DNA of 40,520 nucleotides from Ignavibacteria bacterium CG1_02_37_35 (lineage in GTDB: Bacteria; Bacteroidota; Ignavibacteria; Ignavibacteriales; Ignavibacteriaceae), in assembly GCA_001871325.1 (NCBI GenBank), contig MNVA01000008.1:1-40520 (forward strand), given 5' to 3'. Numbering within the stretch: position 1 is the first letter of the stretch; the number at the start of each line of letters is the position of its first letter. The position numbers were made by a program, and so were the translations under genes. Of this stretch, positions 27,034 to 36,620 are shown in pieces. Under the pieces are notes generated by a model, which worked only from the letters and a program-made list of their open reading frames with translations, was not told the DNA's origin and did not search any database.

Positions 27034-28044
27034 TCACACGATATTGACTTCTTCTTCTAATTGAATTTCAAACTTTTGATAAACGTCTTCTTTGATTTTC
27101 TGAGAAAGTTGAAGAACTTCGTTTCCATCCGCTTTTCCATAATTAACAAGCACAAGCGCTTGATGTTCGTGGACTCCGACATTACCGGTTCTCTTTCCTT
27201 TCCAGCCGCACTGTTCAATTAACCAGCCTGCGGGAATTTTGATCGTATCTTCTGAAGTGGGAAATCCTTTAAGTGATGGGAATCCTGCTTTTAATTTTGC
27301 ATAATGATTTTTTTCTATTTCGGGATTCTTGAAAAAGCTCCCGGAATTGCCAAGTACTTTTGGATCGGGAAGTTTATCATTCCGAATTTTTATCACAATA
27401 TTGCGAATGTCTGCCAGCGTGGGATTTTTCTTCCCGATACTTTTCAACTCTTGTTCTATTGAACCATAATGAGTGTTCAATTCAAAATTTTTCTGTAATC
27501 TAAAAAGAACGGATGTGATGATGAATTTATTCTTTAATTCATTTTTGAAAATAGTTGTTCGGTATCCGAAATTACAATCGTGTTTGATGAATGTTTTTTC
27601 AGAACTATCTGTTAAATAAATTCCATTTAACGCAAAGAAAGTATCCTTCACTTCTTGTCCATAGGCTCCGATATTCTGAATTGGCGCGGCTCCAACGGTT
27701 CCCGGGATCAATGATAAATTTTCAACTCCATAAAAATTATTCCCCACACAATAAGAAACAAAGTCATCCCACAATTCGCCAGCAAAAACTTCTAACAGAA
27801 CAGAATCTCTATCTTCCTCTATTTTATAGATCCCTTTTTGATTGAATTGAAGCACTAACCCGTCAAAGTTTTTTGTAAACAGAATATTGCTTCCGCTGCC
27901 GAGAAGTAAAATTTTTTCACCTTTAAACTGTTCGAGAACCTTTTTCAGTTCAGTTATAGAAAAAACTTCGCAAAAGTATTTAGCGAATAACCTTAATCCG
28001 AAGGTATTCTTCTTTTGTAAATTATAATTTTCTTGAAGGTTCAT
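27034..28044 (-). CDS. murB: UDP-N-acetylenolpyruvoylglucosamine reductase
   Basis: This FAD enzyme reduces UDP-GlcNAc-enolpyruvate to UDP-MurNAc in peptidoglycan synthesis. The FAD-binding segment is LLLGSGSNILF, a second motif is SLIPGTVGAAPIQNIGAYG, the catalytic Ser is in GNSGSFFKNP, and the C-terminal Glu is in HEHQALVLVN. The length of 336 aa and the insertions fit the longer type I (E. coli-like) MurB. The gene is isolated from other mur genes, lying 11 bases after the cystathionine gamma-lyase-type gene on the same strand. Confidence 0.95.
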   Translation of the reverse strand: MNLQENYNLQKKNTFGLRLFAKYFCEVFSITELKKVLEQFKGEKILLLGSGSNILFTKNFDGLVLQFNQKGIYKIEEDRDSVLLEVFAGELWDDFVSYCVGNNFYGVENLSLIPGTVGAAPIQNIGAYGQEVKDTFFALNGIYLTDSSEKTFIKHDCNFGYRTTIFKNELKNKFIITSVLFRLQKNFELNTHYGSIEQELKSIGKKNPTLADIRNIVIKIRNDKLPDPKVLGNSGSFFKNPEIEKNHYAKLKAGFPSLKGFPTSEDTIKIPAGWLIEQCGWKGKRTGNVGVHEHQALVLVNYGKADGNEVLQLSQKIKEDVYQKFEIQLEEEVNIV

Positions 28045-28055
28045 TGGTTATAGAT

Positions 28056-29189
28056 TTATTTAATTGCCTGCTCAATATCTGCAATTAAATCTTCAACATC
28101 TTCAATACCCACAGAGAAGCGGACAAGTTTTTCCGTTAAACCGAATTTTTCTCTTTTTTCTTTTGGAACAGATGCATGGGTCATCGAAACAGGATGGCAT
28201 AAAAGACTTTCAACTCCGCCGAGACTTTCTGCAAGCGTAAAAACTTTTGCATTATTCAAAAATTGTTTTGCGGTTTCAAAAGTGTCAAACTCAACGGAGA
28301 TCATTCCGCCGAAGCCGGACATTTGTTTTTTTGCAAGTTCGTGCTGCGGATGTTCCGTCAATCCGGGATAAAAAACTTTTTTTACTTTGGGGTGCTGCGT
28401 TAAATATTTTGCAATTTTCATTGCGTTGGCATTATGCCGATCCATTCTCACCGCGAGAGTTTTTGTTGAACGCAGCGTCAACCAGCAGTCAAATGGCGAT
28501 GGAACCGCTCCCGCAGCATTTTGAATGTAGCGTAACCGTTCTTGAATTTTTTCATTTCCGGTTACTACAATTCCACCAATAATATCACTATGTCCGTTTA
28601 AATATTTTGTTGTGCTGTGCAGAACGATATCAATCCCAAACTCAATTGGACGCTGAAAATACGGGCTCATAAAGGTGTTATCAACTACGCTGATGAGATT
28701 TTTTTCTTTACAAAGATTTGCGACTGCTTTTAGATCGGTTAATGTTAACATCGGATTTGTCGGCGTCTCAACATAGACCATTTTTGTGTTTGGCTTTATT
28801 TCCGCTTCAATATTTTTCACAGTGGAAGTATCAACCCACGAAAAAGATATTCCAAAATCGGTCATGATTAATTCAAACAAGCGGTAGGTTCCGCCGTAAA
28901 CGTTATCGGTAACAATTACATGGTCGCCGCATTTCAGCAATGCCATCAAAGAATTGATTGCAGCAAGACCTGAAGCAAATGCAATTCCGTATTTTCCTTT
29001 TTCAAGTGTTGCGATGTTTGCTTCCAGCGCCGCGCGTGTTAAATTATGTGTCCGTCCATATTCATACCCTTTGTGCACGCCAAGTTCGGGTTGATGATAC
29101 GTTGAGGTTAAATAAACCGGAGTAATAACTGCACCGGTCTCTAAATCGGCTTTTTGTCCTGCATGAATTGCATCTGTTGAAAATCCCAT
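28056..29189 (-). CDS. Cystathionine gamma-lyase / gamma-synthase (Cys/Met metabolism PLP enzyme)
   Basis: A PLP enzyme of the Cys/Met family, 377 aa. Key segments are YEYGRTHNLTRAALEANIA, GDHVIVTDNVYGGTYRLF and the PLP lysine in HSTTKYLNGHSD (about residue 196). Family members perform either gamma-synthase or gamma-lyase chemistry and cannot be separated safely by eye. The neighbour 17 bases upstream is cystathionine beta-synthase, so gamma-lyase action (cystathionine to cysteine) in reverse transsulfuration is the most consistent reading. The initial Met is followed by the usual GFSTDAIHAGQ start of the family. Confidence 0.9.
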   Translation of the reverse strand: MGFSTDAIHAGQKADLETGAVITPVYLTSTYHQPELGVHKGYEYGRTHNLTRAALEANIATLEKGKYGIAFASGLAAINSLMALLKCGDHVIVTDNVYGGTYRLFELIMTDFGISFSWVDTSTVKNIEAEIKPNTKMVYVETPTNPMLTLTDLKAVANLCKEKNLISVVDNTFMSPYFQRPIEFGIDIVLHSTTKYLNGHSDIIGGIVVTGNEKIQERLRYIQNAAGAVPSPFDCWLTLRSTKTLAVRMDRHNANAMKIAKYLTQHPKVKKVFYPGLTEHPQHELAKKQMSGFGGMISVEFDTFETAKQFLNNAKVFTLAESLGGVESLLCHPVSMTHASVPKEKREKFGLTEKLVRFSVGIEDVEDLIADIEQAIK

Positions 29190-29206
29190 ATTGTACCTTT
29201 CAAATT

Positions 29207-30574
29207 TTATAATGATGAAGCGTATTCGATTATATCGTACCGCGTAACAATGTCAATGATTCTTCCGAATTCCAAAACTAAAACAGCGGGAGATTCCGCC
29301 AAATGTTTCTTTACAATTTGAAGATCAGTTTTTTCATCAAGCGAAGGAAATGAAGAACCCATTACCTCTTCTACTGTAGCATCAAGCAACGTATGGTTAT
29401 CAACCAAACTTGCCATAACTTTTGCTTCGCGAATACTGCCGACCGATTGTCCATTTTCAATTACCGGAATTTGCGAGAAGCCATTTGTGTTAAGGACTTC
29501 TATAGCATGGCGAACTTTATCTTTCGCTTGCAAAAAAACCAAATTTTTTACCGGACCATTTTTCTTTGCGTTGGATAAATCTCTCAACGATTTCATCTCC
29601 CGATTTAACAGCCGCTTTTCTTTTAGCCATTCTTCGCTGTGCATTTTACTTAAATATCTTTCACCGGTATCGCAAACAATAAAAACGATAACCGCATCTT
29701 CAGGTAAATCTTTTGCGATTTCTAAAGCAGCTTTTGCAATCGTTCCTGTACTGCCTCCGCAGAAAATTCCTTCTTCTTTTGTTAAAGCACGTGAAACAGA
29801 AAATGAATCGAAATCAGAGACATTAATTATTTCATCTATAACGGGAAAATCAATATTCTCAGGGATGCAATCCTGACCAATGCCTTCAACTAAATAAGGA
29901 ACACCTTCACGAAGCTTTCCATCTTTTTTATATTCTTTTAAAATAGAACCGACCGGATCAGCGCCGATAATTTTAATATTCGGATTTTTTTCTTTTAAAT
30001 ATCTTCCAACACCGCTTATTGTTCCGCCAGTGCCAATTCCCGCAACAAAGTGAGTGATTTTTCCGTCAGTTTGTTTCCAAATTTCAGGACCGGTCGTTTC
30101 GTAGTGCGCTTTCGGATTTGCCGGATTCGCGTATTGATACATGAATAATGCGTTTGGCGTTTCCGCTGCAATTTTACGCGCCACATTAACATAATAATCA
30201 GGACTATCATGTTTCACTGCGTTCGGACAAACAATTACCTGCGCACCGAGCGCCTTTAAATAATTAATTTTTTCCGAACTAACTTTATCGGTAACAACAA
30301 AGACAGATTGAAAGCCGCGGATTGCCGCAGCTAACGCTAAACCAATTCCGGTATTTCCGCTTGTCGCTTCCACAACCGTTCCGCCGGGTTTGATAACTCC
30401 GCGGTTAACAGCGTCATCAAGCATTGCAATACCGATGCGGTCTTTAACGCTGCCGCCGGGATTCACCGATTCAAGTTTCGCTAAGATTAACGGCTTCAAA
30501 CCTTTATTTATCTTGTTCAACTTTATCAACGGTGTATTACCAATCGCCTCTAAAATATTATTCTTATAATCCAT
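29207..30574 (-). CDS. cbs: Cystathionine beta-synthase
   Basis: This PLP enzyme condenses homocysteine with serine to cystathionine. The N-terminal fold-type II domain has the PLP lysine Lys44 ([10 protein letters not shown]), the [11 protein letters not shown] loop and [19 protein letters not shown]-terminal pair of CBS domains (about 338-455) makes the length 455 aa, as in the regulated, eukaryote-like CBS form rather than cysteine synthase. The CBS pair may bind adenosyl compounds. It is the first gene of a run cbs-cgl-murB-tgt-yajC. No SAM riboswitch is visible upstream. Confidence 0.93.
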   Translation of the reverse strand: MDYKNNILEAIGNTPLIKLNKINKGLKPLILAKLESVNPGGSVKDRIGIAMLDDAVNRGVIKPGGTVVEATSGNTGIGLALAAAIRGFQSVFVVTDKVSSEKINYLKALGAQVIVCPNAVKHDSPDYYVNVARKIAAETPNALFMYQYANPANPKAHYETTGPEIWKQTDGKITHFVAGIGTGGTISGVGRYLKEKNPNIKIIGADPVGSILKEYKKDGKLREGVPYLVEGIGQDCIPENIDFPVIDEIINVSDFDSFSVSRALTKEEGIFCGGSTGTIAKAALEIAKDLPEDAVIVFIVCDTGERYLSKMHSEEWLKEKRLLNREMKSLRDLSNAKKNGPVKNLVFLQAKDKVRHAIEVLNTNGFSQIPVIENGQSVGSIREAKVMASLVDNHTLLDATVEEVMGSSFPSLDEKTDLQIVKKHLAESPAVLVLEFGRIIDIVTRYDIIEYASSL

Positions 30575-30683
30575 GAAATCCTCTTTTTATAAACGTAATA
30601 ATAAAAACCAGTAGTAAATTTCTAATTCATTATTTTCAAACATATAATCGAACAAGTAAATAGTCTATCGATCAATGCAGCTT

Positions 30684-30776
30684 GAATGGATGAATGATTG
30701 CATGGCTGAATGATCTTTCGATAAAATAAATCAATTGATTTTTTTCATTCATCCATTCTTTCAAACATTCTTTCTA
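30684..30776. repeat. GAATG-type inverted repeat element (copy 4)
   Basis: Between fmt and cbs, GAATGGATGAATG (30684-30696) and CATTCATCCATTC (30746-30758) are a perfect 13-bp inverted repeat, with further related words on both sides. It is the clearest copy of the four. The surrounding gap (30575-30825) has no gene. Confidence 0.7.
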
Positions 30777-30825
30777 CTTAACAAAATCCGCACAATTAGA
30801 TTTCTACCAAACTCATTATTATCCT

Positions 30826-31740
30826 TCACTTGTTAAACCTGTACCCTCTCAAAAACTCTTCAATCTTCAAACGTTTCTTTCCTTCCTGCTGGATTTCCAA
30901 AATGCTCAATGAATTATTTCCACAGCCAAATATCAACTCTGCCGGAGTTTCTTGAATTTCTCCCGGTGCAAGATTTCGCTCAACGACTTTAGTTTTATAA
31001 ACTTTATATGTTTTTTGCTGATGGACGAAAAAGGCTGCCGGGAAAGGCGAAAGTCCACGTACTAAATTATGAATCTCAACTGCATCCCACGCCCAGTTAA
31101 TCGCACAAAGCTCTTTGGTTATTTTAGGAGCCGGTGTCGCCGCTGAATTATCCTGCGGAAGTAGTTGATCCCGCATCTGGGGGGATTGCAAGGCAATCAT
31201 TTTAACTGTTTCGATAACGGCTTGACTTCCGAGTGAACTTAATTTATCATGAAGAGAACCGAAATTATCTTCATCTTCAATCGGAATTTCTTTTTTTAAA
31301 TAAACATTCCCGGTATCAACTTTTTCCGCAAGAGCAAAAGTTGTTACGCCTGTTGTTTTCTCGCCTTTTATTAATGCCCATTGTATCGGTGCGGCTCCGC
31401 GAAACTTAGGAAGAAGCGAACCATGCAAATTAAATGATCCGAATTTCGGCATCGAAAATATTTTCTTCGGCAAAATCCGGAACGCCACTATAACAAAAAG
31501 ATCGGCATTTAATTCTTCTAACTCCGAAATAAAGTTTTCATCTTTTAGATTTTCCGGTTGAAGAGCTTTTATGGAATGTTCAAGAGCAAATGCTTTAATA
31601 GGCGTAAAAGAAACCTGCTTTCCCCGCCCTCTCGGTTTATCCGGTGCAGTAACAACGGCAGCAACTTCATGTCTATGATCGAGAATAATTTGAAGTGATG
31701 GAATCGCAAAAGCGGGTGTTCCGAAAAAAATTATTTTCAT
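30826..31740 (-). CDS. fmt: Methionyl-tRNA formyltransferase
   Basis: The enzyme formylates initiator Met-tRNA using 10-formyl-THF. The signature lies in FNLHGSLLPKFRGAAPIQWALI, with the N-terminal FFGTPAFAIPSLQ and the EKVDTGNVYLKKE stretch; the C-terminal OB-like domain is present. At 304 aa the length is normal. It lies 6 bases downstream of def, the classical def-fmt pair, at the end of a four-gene operon. Confidence 0.96.
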   Translation of the reverse strand: MKIIFFGTPAFAIPSLQIILDHRHEVAAVVTAPDKPRGRGKQVSFTPIKAFALEHSIKALQPENLKDENFISELEELNADLFVIVAFRILPKKIFSMPKFGSFNLHGSLLPKFRGAAPIQWALIKGEKTTGVTTFALAEKVDTGNVYLKKEIPIEDEDNFGSLHDKLSSLGSQAVIETVKMIALQSPQMRDQLLPQDNSAATPAPKITKELCAINWAWDAVEIHNLVRGLSPFPAAFFVHQQKTYKVYKTKVVERNLAPGEIQETPAELIFGCGNNSLSILEIQQEGKKRLKIEEFLRGYRFNK

Positions 31741-31746
31741 AAAGAA

Positions 31747-32301
31747 TTACATTGTCCCTTTATCCGTAATCGGATATTCGATCTCAACTTTTCTCGAAAC
31801 AATTTTTTGAAGAGGTTTTTTCACCATCTTTTTCCCCTCGTCATCGAGGCGGTCGGTAAAAAATGTTGCTTGTAAATGGTCGTACTCATGCTGGATAACG
31901 CGGGCAAGTAAATCATCATCTTCAAGTATGTGATCATTCAGATCTAAATCTTGATAAAGAAGTTTTATTCCTACCGGTCTTTCAACTTTTGCACGAATAC
32001 CGGGTAAACTCAGGCAACCTTCTTCCATCACTGTAGTCTCTGCAGAGTATTCGACAATTTTGGGGTTTATGAAAACCATAGGTTTTGTTTTTTCAAATCC
32101 TTTTACTGAAGATAAATCGTAGATAAAAATAGATTTATGGCTGCCAACCTGATTAGCCGCCAAGCCCATTCCATCGGCGTTTCGCATTGTTTCAAACATA
32201 TCATTAATTAAGGTAAGGATCTTCGCATCAACTTTTGAAATGCGGATCGCTTTTTTCCTTAATATTTTATCTCCGTAAAGAGTAATTGGCAAAATCGCCA
32301 T
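31747..32301 (-). CDS. def: Peptide deformylase
   Basis: This metalloenzyme removes the formyl group from nascent proteins. The three motifs are exact: GMGLAANQ (residues 44-51), EGCLS (94-98, metal ligand Cys96) and HEYDH (138-142, two His ligands and the catalytic Glu). At 184 aa the length is normal for type I PDF. It sits between a membrane protein gene (11 bases upstream) and fmt. Confidence 0.97.
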   Translation of the reverse strand: MAILPITLYGDKILRKKAIRISKVDAKILTLINDMFETMRNADGMGLAANQVGSHKSIFIYDLSSVKGFEKTKPMVFINPKIVEYSAETTVMEEGCLSLPGIRAKVERPVGIKLLYQDLDLNDHILEDDDLLARVIQHEYDHLQATFFTDRLDDEGKKMVKKPLQKIVSRKVEIEYPITDKGTM

Positions 32302-32312
32302 AACAGTCTTCC

Positions 32313-33215
32313 TTAACTAATTTCTTCAAAAGCGGGCGAAACCGTTTGGGCTTCGCCGTCGGTAAAAATTAATAACTCTGTGGAATAAAAGTACATCCTG
32401 ATGAGCACCCGAAATATAATTAACAACTGCTGAATTAGAAAGGTAAGAAGGAGGAAGTAAACCGGCTTTTTGGGAAGGAAACTGTCAACGACATTATAAA
32501 TTGTCGCGCCAATCGCCACAAATACCAACATGATAAAATAAACCGTCATCACTTTAACAAAATTCTTTTTGATGAACTGGAAAGATTTGTAGAGCGATCG
32601 GAACAATTTTGTTGAATCAATTACCACGATCGCAATTTTCGTATAATCTGAAATAATGTTAATGATACTAATGAGAAGAAGAAAGAAGAGATAACGGAAT
32701 ATCTGCACTGCAAATTCAACGGCAGCATTCTCTTTTTCTAAAAAGATTTGTTTGATCCCATAATCTATCAGAACGTTAATACTGATTGCTGCAAAGTAAA
32801 GCGCTCCAACAACAACAGCAATTTTCAGAAATCTAATAAAATATTTTACGCTTCCGTAAAAGAAATCAACAACGTGATTTTTTTTTGAGTTGGTATAAAC
32901 CGACAACAACCCACCCAAATAGAAAAGCTGTACAAGAACATACACACCGGCAAAAGCATACAGAAGAATAGGTATTGCATCAAGTGAGTTTCTATAGATA
33001 TGACGAAACTGCACATACCAGAGATAATCAAAGCCCAGACTGAGATTACTATTTATAAGAGAGTTCGCTAAACCATGCTGAAGTACTGAAAATAAAGGAA
33101 GAGATAAAGCAAACGCAAAAACGATATTAGTGATCCAGAAAAGGAGAACAAATTTCCGGTGAGCAAAAACCAAACGTGAACCATTCACAAGAATTTCTTT
33201 TATCGAAAGGTTCAA
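32313..33215 (-). CDS. Multi-pass membrane protein of unknown function
   Basis: About six hydrophobic segments are visible, such as FVLLFWITNIVFAFALSLPLF near the start and AVVVGALYFAAISINVLI in the middle; no known domain is recognised. I chose a TTG start at 33213-33215 because it follows GGAGG by six bases and overlaps the stop of the upstream peptidase gene as TTGA, a coupling layout. An in-frame ATG at 33263 would create a 52-base overlap and lacks this support. The upstream partner is an M1-like membrane peptidase, so joint function in the envelope is possible but unproven. Confidence 0.75.
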   Translation of the reverse strand: MNLSIKEILVNGSRLVFAHRKFVLLFWITNIVFAFALSLPLFSVLQHGLANSLINSNLSLGFDYLWYVQFRHIYRNSLDAIPILLYAFAGVYVLVQLFYLGGLLSVYTNSKKNHVVDFFYGSVKYFIRFLKIAVVVGALYFAAISINVLIDYGIKQIFLEKENAAVEFAVQIFRYLFFLLLISIINIISDYTKIAIVVIDSTKLFRSLYKSFQFIKKNFVKVMTVYFIMLVFVAIGATIYNVVDSFLPKKPVYFLLLTFLIQQLLIIFRVLIRMYFYSTELLIFTDGEAQTVSPAFEEIS

Positions 33216-35263
33216 GACAATCCTCCGAAGATCATCAGCAAGTTTTGCACCCAGAAGAACCATCGCGTGGAAATATAAAGAGCGCCGCTGTATTGCGTTT
33301 TCATTGTATACGAGTTGTTTGCAAAATTGAGATCGAATAAATTTTTTCGCTGAGGATCAATCTCCGCAGCGATAATAGTATTTCTTGTGTTAAAGGTGAA
33401 TCGCTTAATTTTTTCTTTACCATTCCAAAAAGTTTTTATAGTGTCCATATCGGTGTAAAGATCAATTTCCAGCGGTACAACTGCTTCTCCATCCCTCACA
33501 ATAACAATTTCAGCTCGATGCCGTTCAGGGGAAACATCAATCCCAAGTATTTTGTAATCACACGTGTAGGACTTTTCATAAAAATCTGTTATAAGCCACT
33601 CGATATTTTGATGACTGAACTTTCTTAGCGCTGCAAAAAAATCACTCGCTGTTGGATGTTTAAATTTGTACTGATTAAAGTATTGCCTCAAAACAAATAG
33701 TAGTTTCTTTTCGCCAAGATATTTTTCCAACGTAAAAAGGAACAGCGCTCCCTTTGCGTACGAAACTGATTGATAGACCCTCCTGTTCAACAAACGGAAA
33801 CTTGTATCGCTCAACGTTCCAAATGTTGCATATGAGTAGTATGCAGCCATCAAATCAGCTTCAAACGGTTTGGGAATTTGTGTAAGCGTATAAATAAAGG
33901 GAATCCTTTCGATCGCAAGAAGTTCCATCCCGGTTACCGGCAGATAACCGAAAAGCTTAAACGAAGCGAATCTTTGTCCATATTTTTTTTGCAATATTTT
34001 TTGAGAAATGTATTCAGCAAACCCTTCATCAAGCCAGGCTTCGGTTGATTCATTATTGGCGAGGATACCATAAAAATATTGATGAGAGAATTCATGAAGA
34101 ATAACTTCATCTAAATCTTTGGTAAACTCCGGAGAAAAATAATCTTTGGAAAAAGTGAAAAGCGCGGGATACTCCATTGCGCGGATCATTCCGGCTTTTG
34201 TTGGTGCGTCTATAACCGTTAGCGTTCTGTATGGATACGTTCCGATATTTTTTTCAAAGAAATTAAAAGCATTGTTTACAGCTGTAGAAACTCTATTTCG
34301 ACTCCCCTCATTTGTAGTTTGAAGAATGTAATGAACAGTAACTTCCGAATGATCTTTCCGTTTGATTGTATCGGTAAAATCCAGAACATCTTTAGCGGCA
34401 AGCCAGGCAAAATCATGAATATTATTTTGAACTACTTTATACGTTGTGTTCTTCGATTCGACTTTTTTACTTATCACTTCACCGGAAGAGGCAAGTTTGA
34501 AACTATTTGGAATGGTTATTTCAAGCGAGTAGTTGGAGAAATCTGCATAGAATTCCGTGAAAGGATAATAAGGGTCGCAAACCCACCCCGCTGTGCCAGG
34601 CAGGCTTCCATTTTCATACACTCCTAATTTGGGAAACCACTGCGCTAAGAAGAAAAATATTTCGTTCGCATCGTACCCGAATCGGCTGTAAGCTTTGGGA
34701 ATTTTTACCTCATACTCAAACGCAATTTCAAGCGAATCATACTGATTTACCGGTTGATCTATATCGATTTTGGCAACCGTACTATCAAAACGATTACCTG
34801 TTCTGCTGGAAGAATAATTTAATGATTTTGGTTTACCGTTTACTGTTAATTTATTGATATTAATATGAGAATGGGAATTGCCGGGGATTCTTCTCCCACT
34901 TAAAAATTCTGTTCGCTTGTTGCCGAAAGCATTCGGGTAAAGATGAAAATAAAGTTCAGAGGTTGGAATGGTAGATGGATTTTTCCACTTAATGATCTGT
35001 GAAGCTTTGAGCAGCTTCTTTTGAACATCTAAAGAAACTTTGATTGAATAGGAAGAGAATACTTTTGCCACTTGTTTAATTTTACTTCTACTCGAATCAT
35101 CAACATTTACTTTAACGGCTGTGCTGTCGATTATATCACCAACAGCGCTTGTTTGCTTCTCTTGATATTGAAAGAAAGCATAAAAAAGAAAAAGAGATAT
35201 GAGAATTATGTATTTCAAGTATAATTGGATTTCTAAGTTGAATAAAAAAGGGTAATCCTTCAC
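33212..35263 (-). CDS. Membrane-anchored M1 family (gluzincin) metallopeptidase
   Basis: The zinc motif HEFSH at about residues 390-394 (EVILHEFSHQYFYG) is followed after the usual spacing by the third ligand Glu in WLDEGFAEYISQK, which defines an M1 aminopeptidase-like catalytic domain. Upstream is an N-terminal beta domain typical of M1 proteins. The N-terminus has one hydrophobic segment (residues 14-30), and near the C-terminus another (WFFWVQNLLMIFGG). At 683 aa it is shorter than classical PepN and close to Bacteroidota M1-like proteins. The start is GTG and poorly supported. It is the first gene of the operon leading to def-fmt. Confidence 0.88.
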   Translation of the reverse strand: MKDYPFLFNLEIQLYLKYIILISLFLFYAFFQYQEKQTSAVGDIIDSTAVKVNVDDSSRSKIKQVAKVFSSYSIKVSLDVQKKLLKASQIIKWKNPSTIPTSELYFHLYPNAFGNKRTEFLSGRRIPGNSHSHININKLTVNGKPKSLNYSSSRTGNRFDSTVAKIDIDQPVNQYDSLEIAFEYEVKIPKAYSRFGYDANEIFFFLAQWFPKLGVYENGSLPGTAGWVCDPYYPFTEFYADFSNYSLEITIPNSFKLASSGEVISKKVESKNTTYKVVQNNIHDFAWLAAKDVLDFTDTIKRKDHSEVTVHYILQTTNEGSRNRVSTAVNNAFNFFEKNIGTYPYRTLTVIDAPTKAGMIRAMEYPALFTFSKDYFSPEFTKDLDEVILHEFSHQYFYGILANNESTEAWLDEGFAEYISQKILQKKYGQRFASFKLFGYLPVTGMELLAIERIPFIYTLTQIPKPFEADLMAAYYSYATFGTLSDTSFRLLNRRVYQSVSYAKGALFLFTLEKYLGEKKLLFVLRQYFNQYKFKHPTASDFFAALRKFSHQNIEWLITDFYEKSYTCDYKILGIDVSPERHRAEIVIVRDGEAVVPLEIDLYTDMDTIKTFWNGKEKIKRFTFNTRNTIIAAEIDPQRKNLFDLNFANNSYTMKTQYSGALYISTRWFFWVQNLLMIFGGLS

Positions 35264-35436
35264 CCTTGATGTAAAAATATGGAGAAAATTTTTATTTCGC
35301 TAACGAACTGTCTTCATTTTGTAAAGCAGATTAGTTATATGTCCAAAGCTGAGAAGTGTGGCTTTTACACCATCCATTAGCTAATTAAAAGTAGTTAAGA
35401 TGAAGCAAAAAATATAAAATACTATTTTCATTTGAA

Positions 35437-35874
35437 TCATTTAATCAACATTCTAATCATAATAGAATCAAGATTTGCGTTTAAGTGAAATACGGTATCT
35501 TTATTCGAATCAAATCTCCAAAGTTTTTTCCCCGGTTTATAAGCAAACATTTGATCATAATGTATAGGAGGTTTAGCTGCAAAAGCAAAACCAAATTGAA
35601 ACTGTCCATTAACTGAAAACATAAATGGTGCCGTAAAAGGAGATAAGTTTTTGGGGTCATTTAATATATTTATAGAAATAGAATCTCCGATAAAAATTAG
35701 ACTATCTGGAATACTTAGATTTTTAAATCCAACTAAAACACTATCAAGTAATTCTGTATTATTACCAACAACTACAATACCTTTTATTTCTGAATAGTAT
35801 TCTCTAATAGGTTCAACAGATTTATCGCAACCTACGAATAACAAAAGAGCTATCATAAATAAAGATGTTTTCAT
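35437..35874 (-). CDS. Small lipoprotein, unknown
   Basis: The signal peptide KTSLFMIALLLFVGC ends in a lipobox with Cys16, so the protein (145 aa) is probably anchored in the envelope. The mature part begins DKSVEPIREYYSEIKGIVVV, is beta-rich and resembles no family I can name. Its start lies about 33 bases from the boundary repeat at 35907-35928, like the arr start near its own repeat. It looks like the last unit of the repeat-separated array. Confidence 0.7.
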   Translation of the reverse strand: MKTSLFMIALLLFVGCDKSVEPIREYYSEIKGIVVVGNNTELLDSVLVGFKNLSIPDSLIFIGDSISINILNDPKNLSPFTAPFMFSVNGQFQFGFAFAAKPPIHYDQMFAYKPGKKLWRFDSNKDTVFHLNANLDSIMIRMLIK

Positions 35875-35906
35875 ATTACAATTTCAATATTTTAGTTTAT
35901 AATGGT

Positions 35907-35976
35907 GTGTTATGTTAAAATCCAACACTACCAAATTATTTAACAATTTATTTTTCTCTTGTTCACCCGCCTCTGG
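35907..35976 (-). repeat. Array boundary repeat A
   Basis: Plus-strand GTGTTATGTTAAAATCCAAC (35907-35926) plus ACTACC is followed by TTATTTAA and TTTTCTCTTGTT, ending in CCGCCTCTG at about 35975. The left part recurs at 36661 and 37477, and the right part recurs at 39918-39957 with about 34 of 40 bases identical. It sits between yoeB and the lipoprotein gene. Confidence 0.75.
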
Positions 35977-35993
35977 TTTAAGTTATACTTCTT

Positions 35994-36272
35994 CTAATAA
36001 TGATATTTGCATTGAAGAAAATTGATTTTGTCATCGCCAACAACATAAACAATGCGATGTTCTTGCGTTAATCTCCTAGACCAAACACCACTACCCAGAT
36101 AGCGGAGCGGTTCCGGTTTACCCATTCCTTCAAAAGGATTTCGCATAATTGCCTCAACCAAATCCAAAACTCGCAACGCAACTTTACGATCTACTTTTAT
36201 CCAATGCGCCAAGTCTTCTCTAAAATCATTGTGAAATATGCTTAACCGCTCTTTTGACGATTTAATTTTCAA
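35994..36272 (-). CDS. yoeB: YoeB/Txe-family ribonuclease toxin
   Basis: A RelE-superfamily, ribosome-dependent mRNA interferase of 92 aa. The family end FEGMGKPEPL...VWSRRLTQEHRIVYVV...QCKYHY is nearly textbook YoeB. Probable catalytic residues are Glu48, Arg66/67, His91 and the terminal Tyr92. There is an N-terminal extension of about eight residues compared with E. coli YoeB. It overlaps the antitoxin gene by 11 bases, antitoxin first, as usual for YefM-YoeB. Confidence 0.95.
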   Translation of the reverse strand: MKIKSSKERLSIFHNDFREDLAHWIKVDRKVALRVLDLVEAIMRNPFEGMGKPEPLRYLGSGVWSRRLTQEHRIVYVVGDDKINFLQCKYHY

Positions 36273-36543
36273 GACCGAATTCCTTTTTTAGGTCTTCTAA
36301 GGACTGTGGGGTATTTTTCTCATTCTGAACTTCTAATAATGCTTTTAATAAACGTTGTGCATTTTTTGGTGAACGCAGGAGATGCGCTGTCTCTAAAATA
36401 CCGGACAGTTCACTTTCGGAGACCAAAGCTACATTTTCAGCATTTTTACGATTAATAATTATCACTTCCTTATTGAGCGAAACCTCATCTAATAATTTTG
36501 CAAGATTAGCTCGCGCCTGGGTATAAGTTAAACTAATTGACAT
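36262..36543 (-). CDS. yefM: YefM/Phd-family antitoxin
   Basis: The DNA-binding antitoxin for YoeB. The N-terminal Phd/YefM fold begins SISLTYTQARANLAKLLDEV and continues EVIIINRKNAENVALVSESEL; the C-terminal helix binds the toxin. I chose the ATG at 36543 because AAAAGG lies about eight bases upstream. A longer frame from TTG at 36573 would place the operator inside the coding region. The TGTACA operator upstream indicates autorepression. The listed reading gives 93 aa. Confidence 0.93.
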   Translation of the reverse strand: MSISLTYTQARANLAKLLDEVSLNKEVIIINRKNAENVALVSESELSGILETAHLLRSPKNAQRLLKALLEVQNEKNTPQSLEDLKKEFGLEN

Positions 36544-36560
36544 ATCAACAACCTTTTTAT

Positions 36561-36579
36561 TGTACAGATACAATGTACA
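36561..36579. promoter_or_regulatory. Predicted YefM operator (two TGTACA sites)
   Basis: Two copies of the palindrome TGTACA lie at 36561-36566 and 36574-36579, 13 bases apart, and start 18 bases upstream of the antitoxin ATG. The E. coli yefM-yoeB operator is known to use TGTACA cores about one helical turn apart. The site would allow YefM and YefM-YoeB to repress their own promoter. Confidence 0.75.
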
Positions 36580-36620
36580 GATATAATTCCTTTTCTACAA
36601 AAGTTACTGTTTCATAAGTT

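Noticed and set aside
30575-30825. SAM or other sulfur-related riboswitch before cbs
   Set aside because: No conserved riboswitch core is seen in the leader; the gap is AT-rich DNA plus a repeat element.
35905-35990. Classical integron attC site
   Set aside because: Partial core-like words exist (GTTATGT, ATCCAAC, GTTATAC), but I could not pair R''/L'' with L'/R' in either strand at consistent spacing in the copies.
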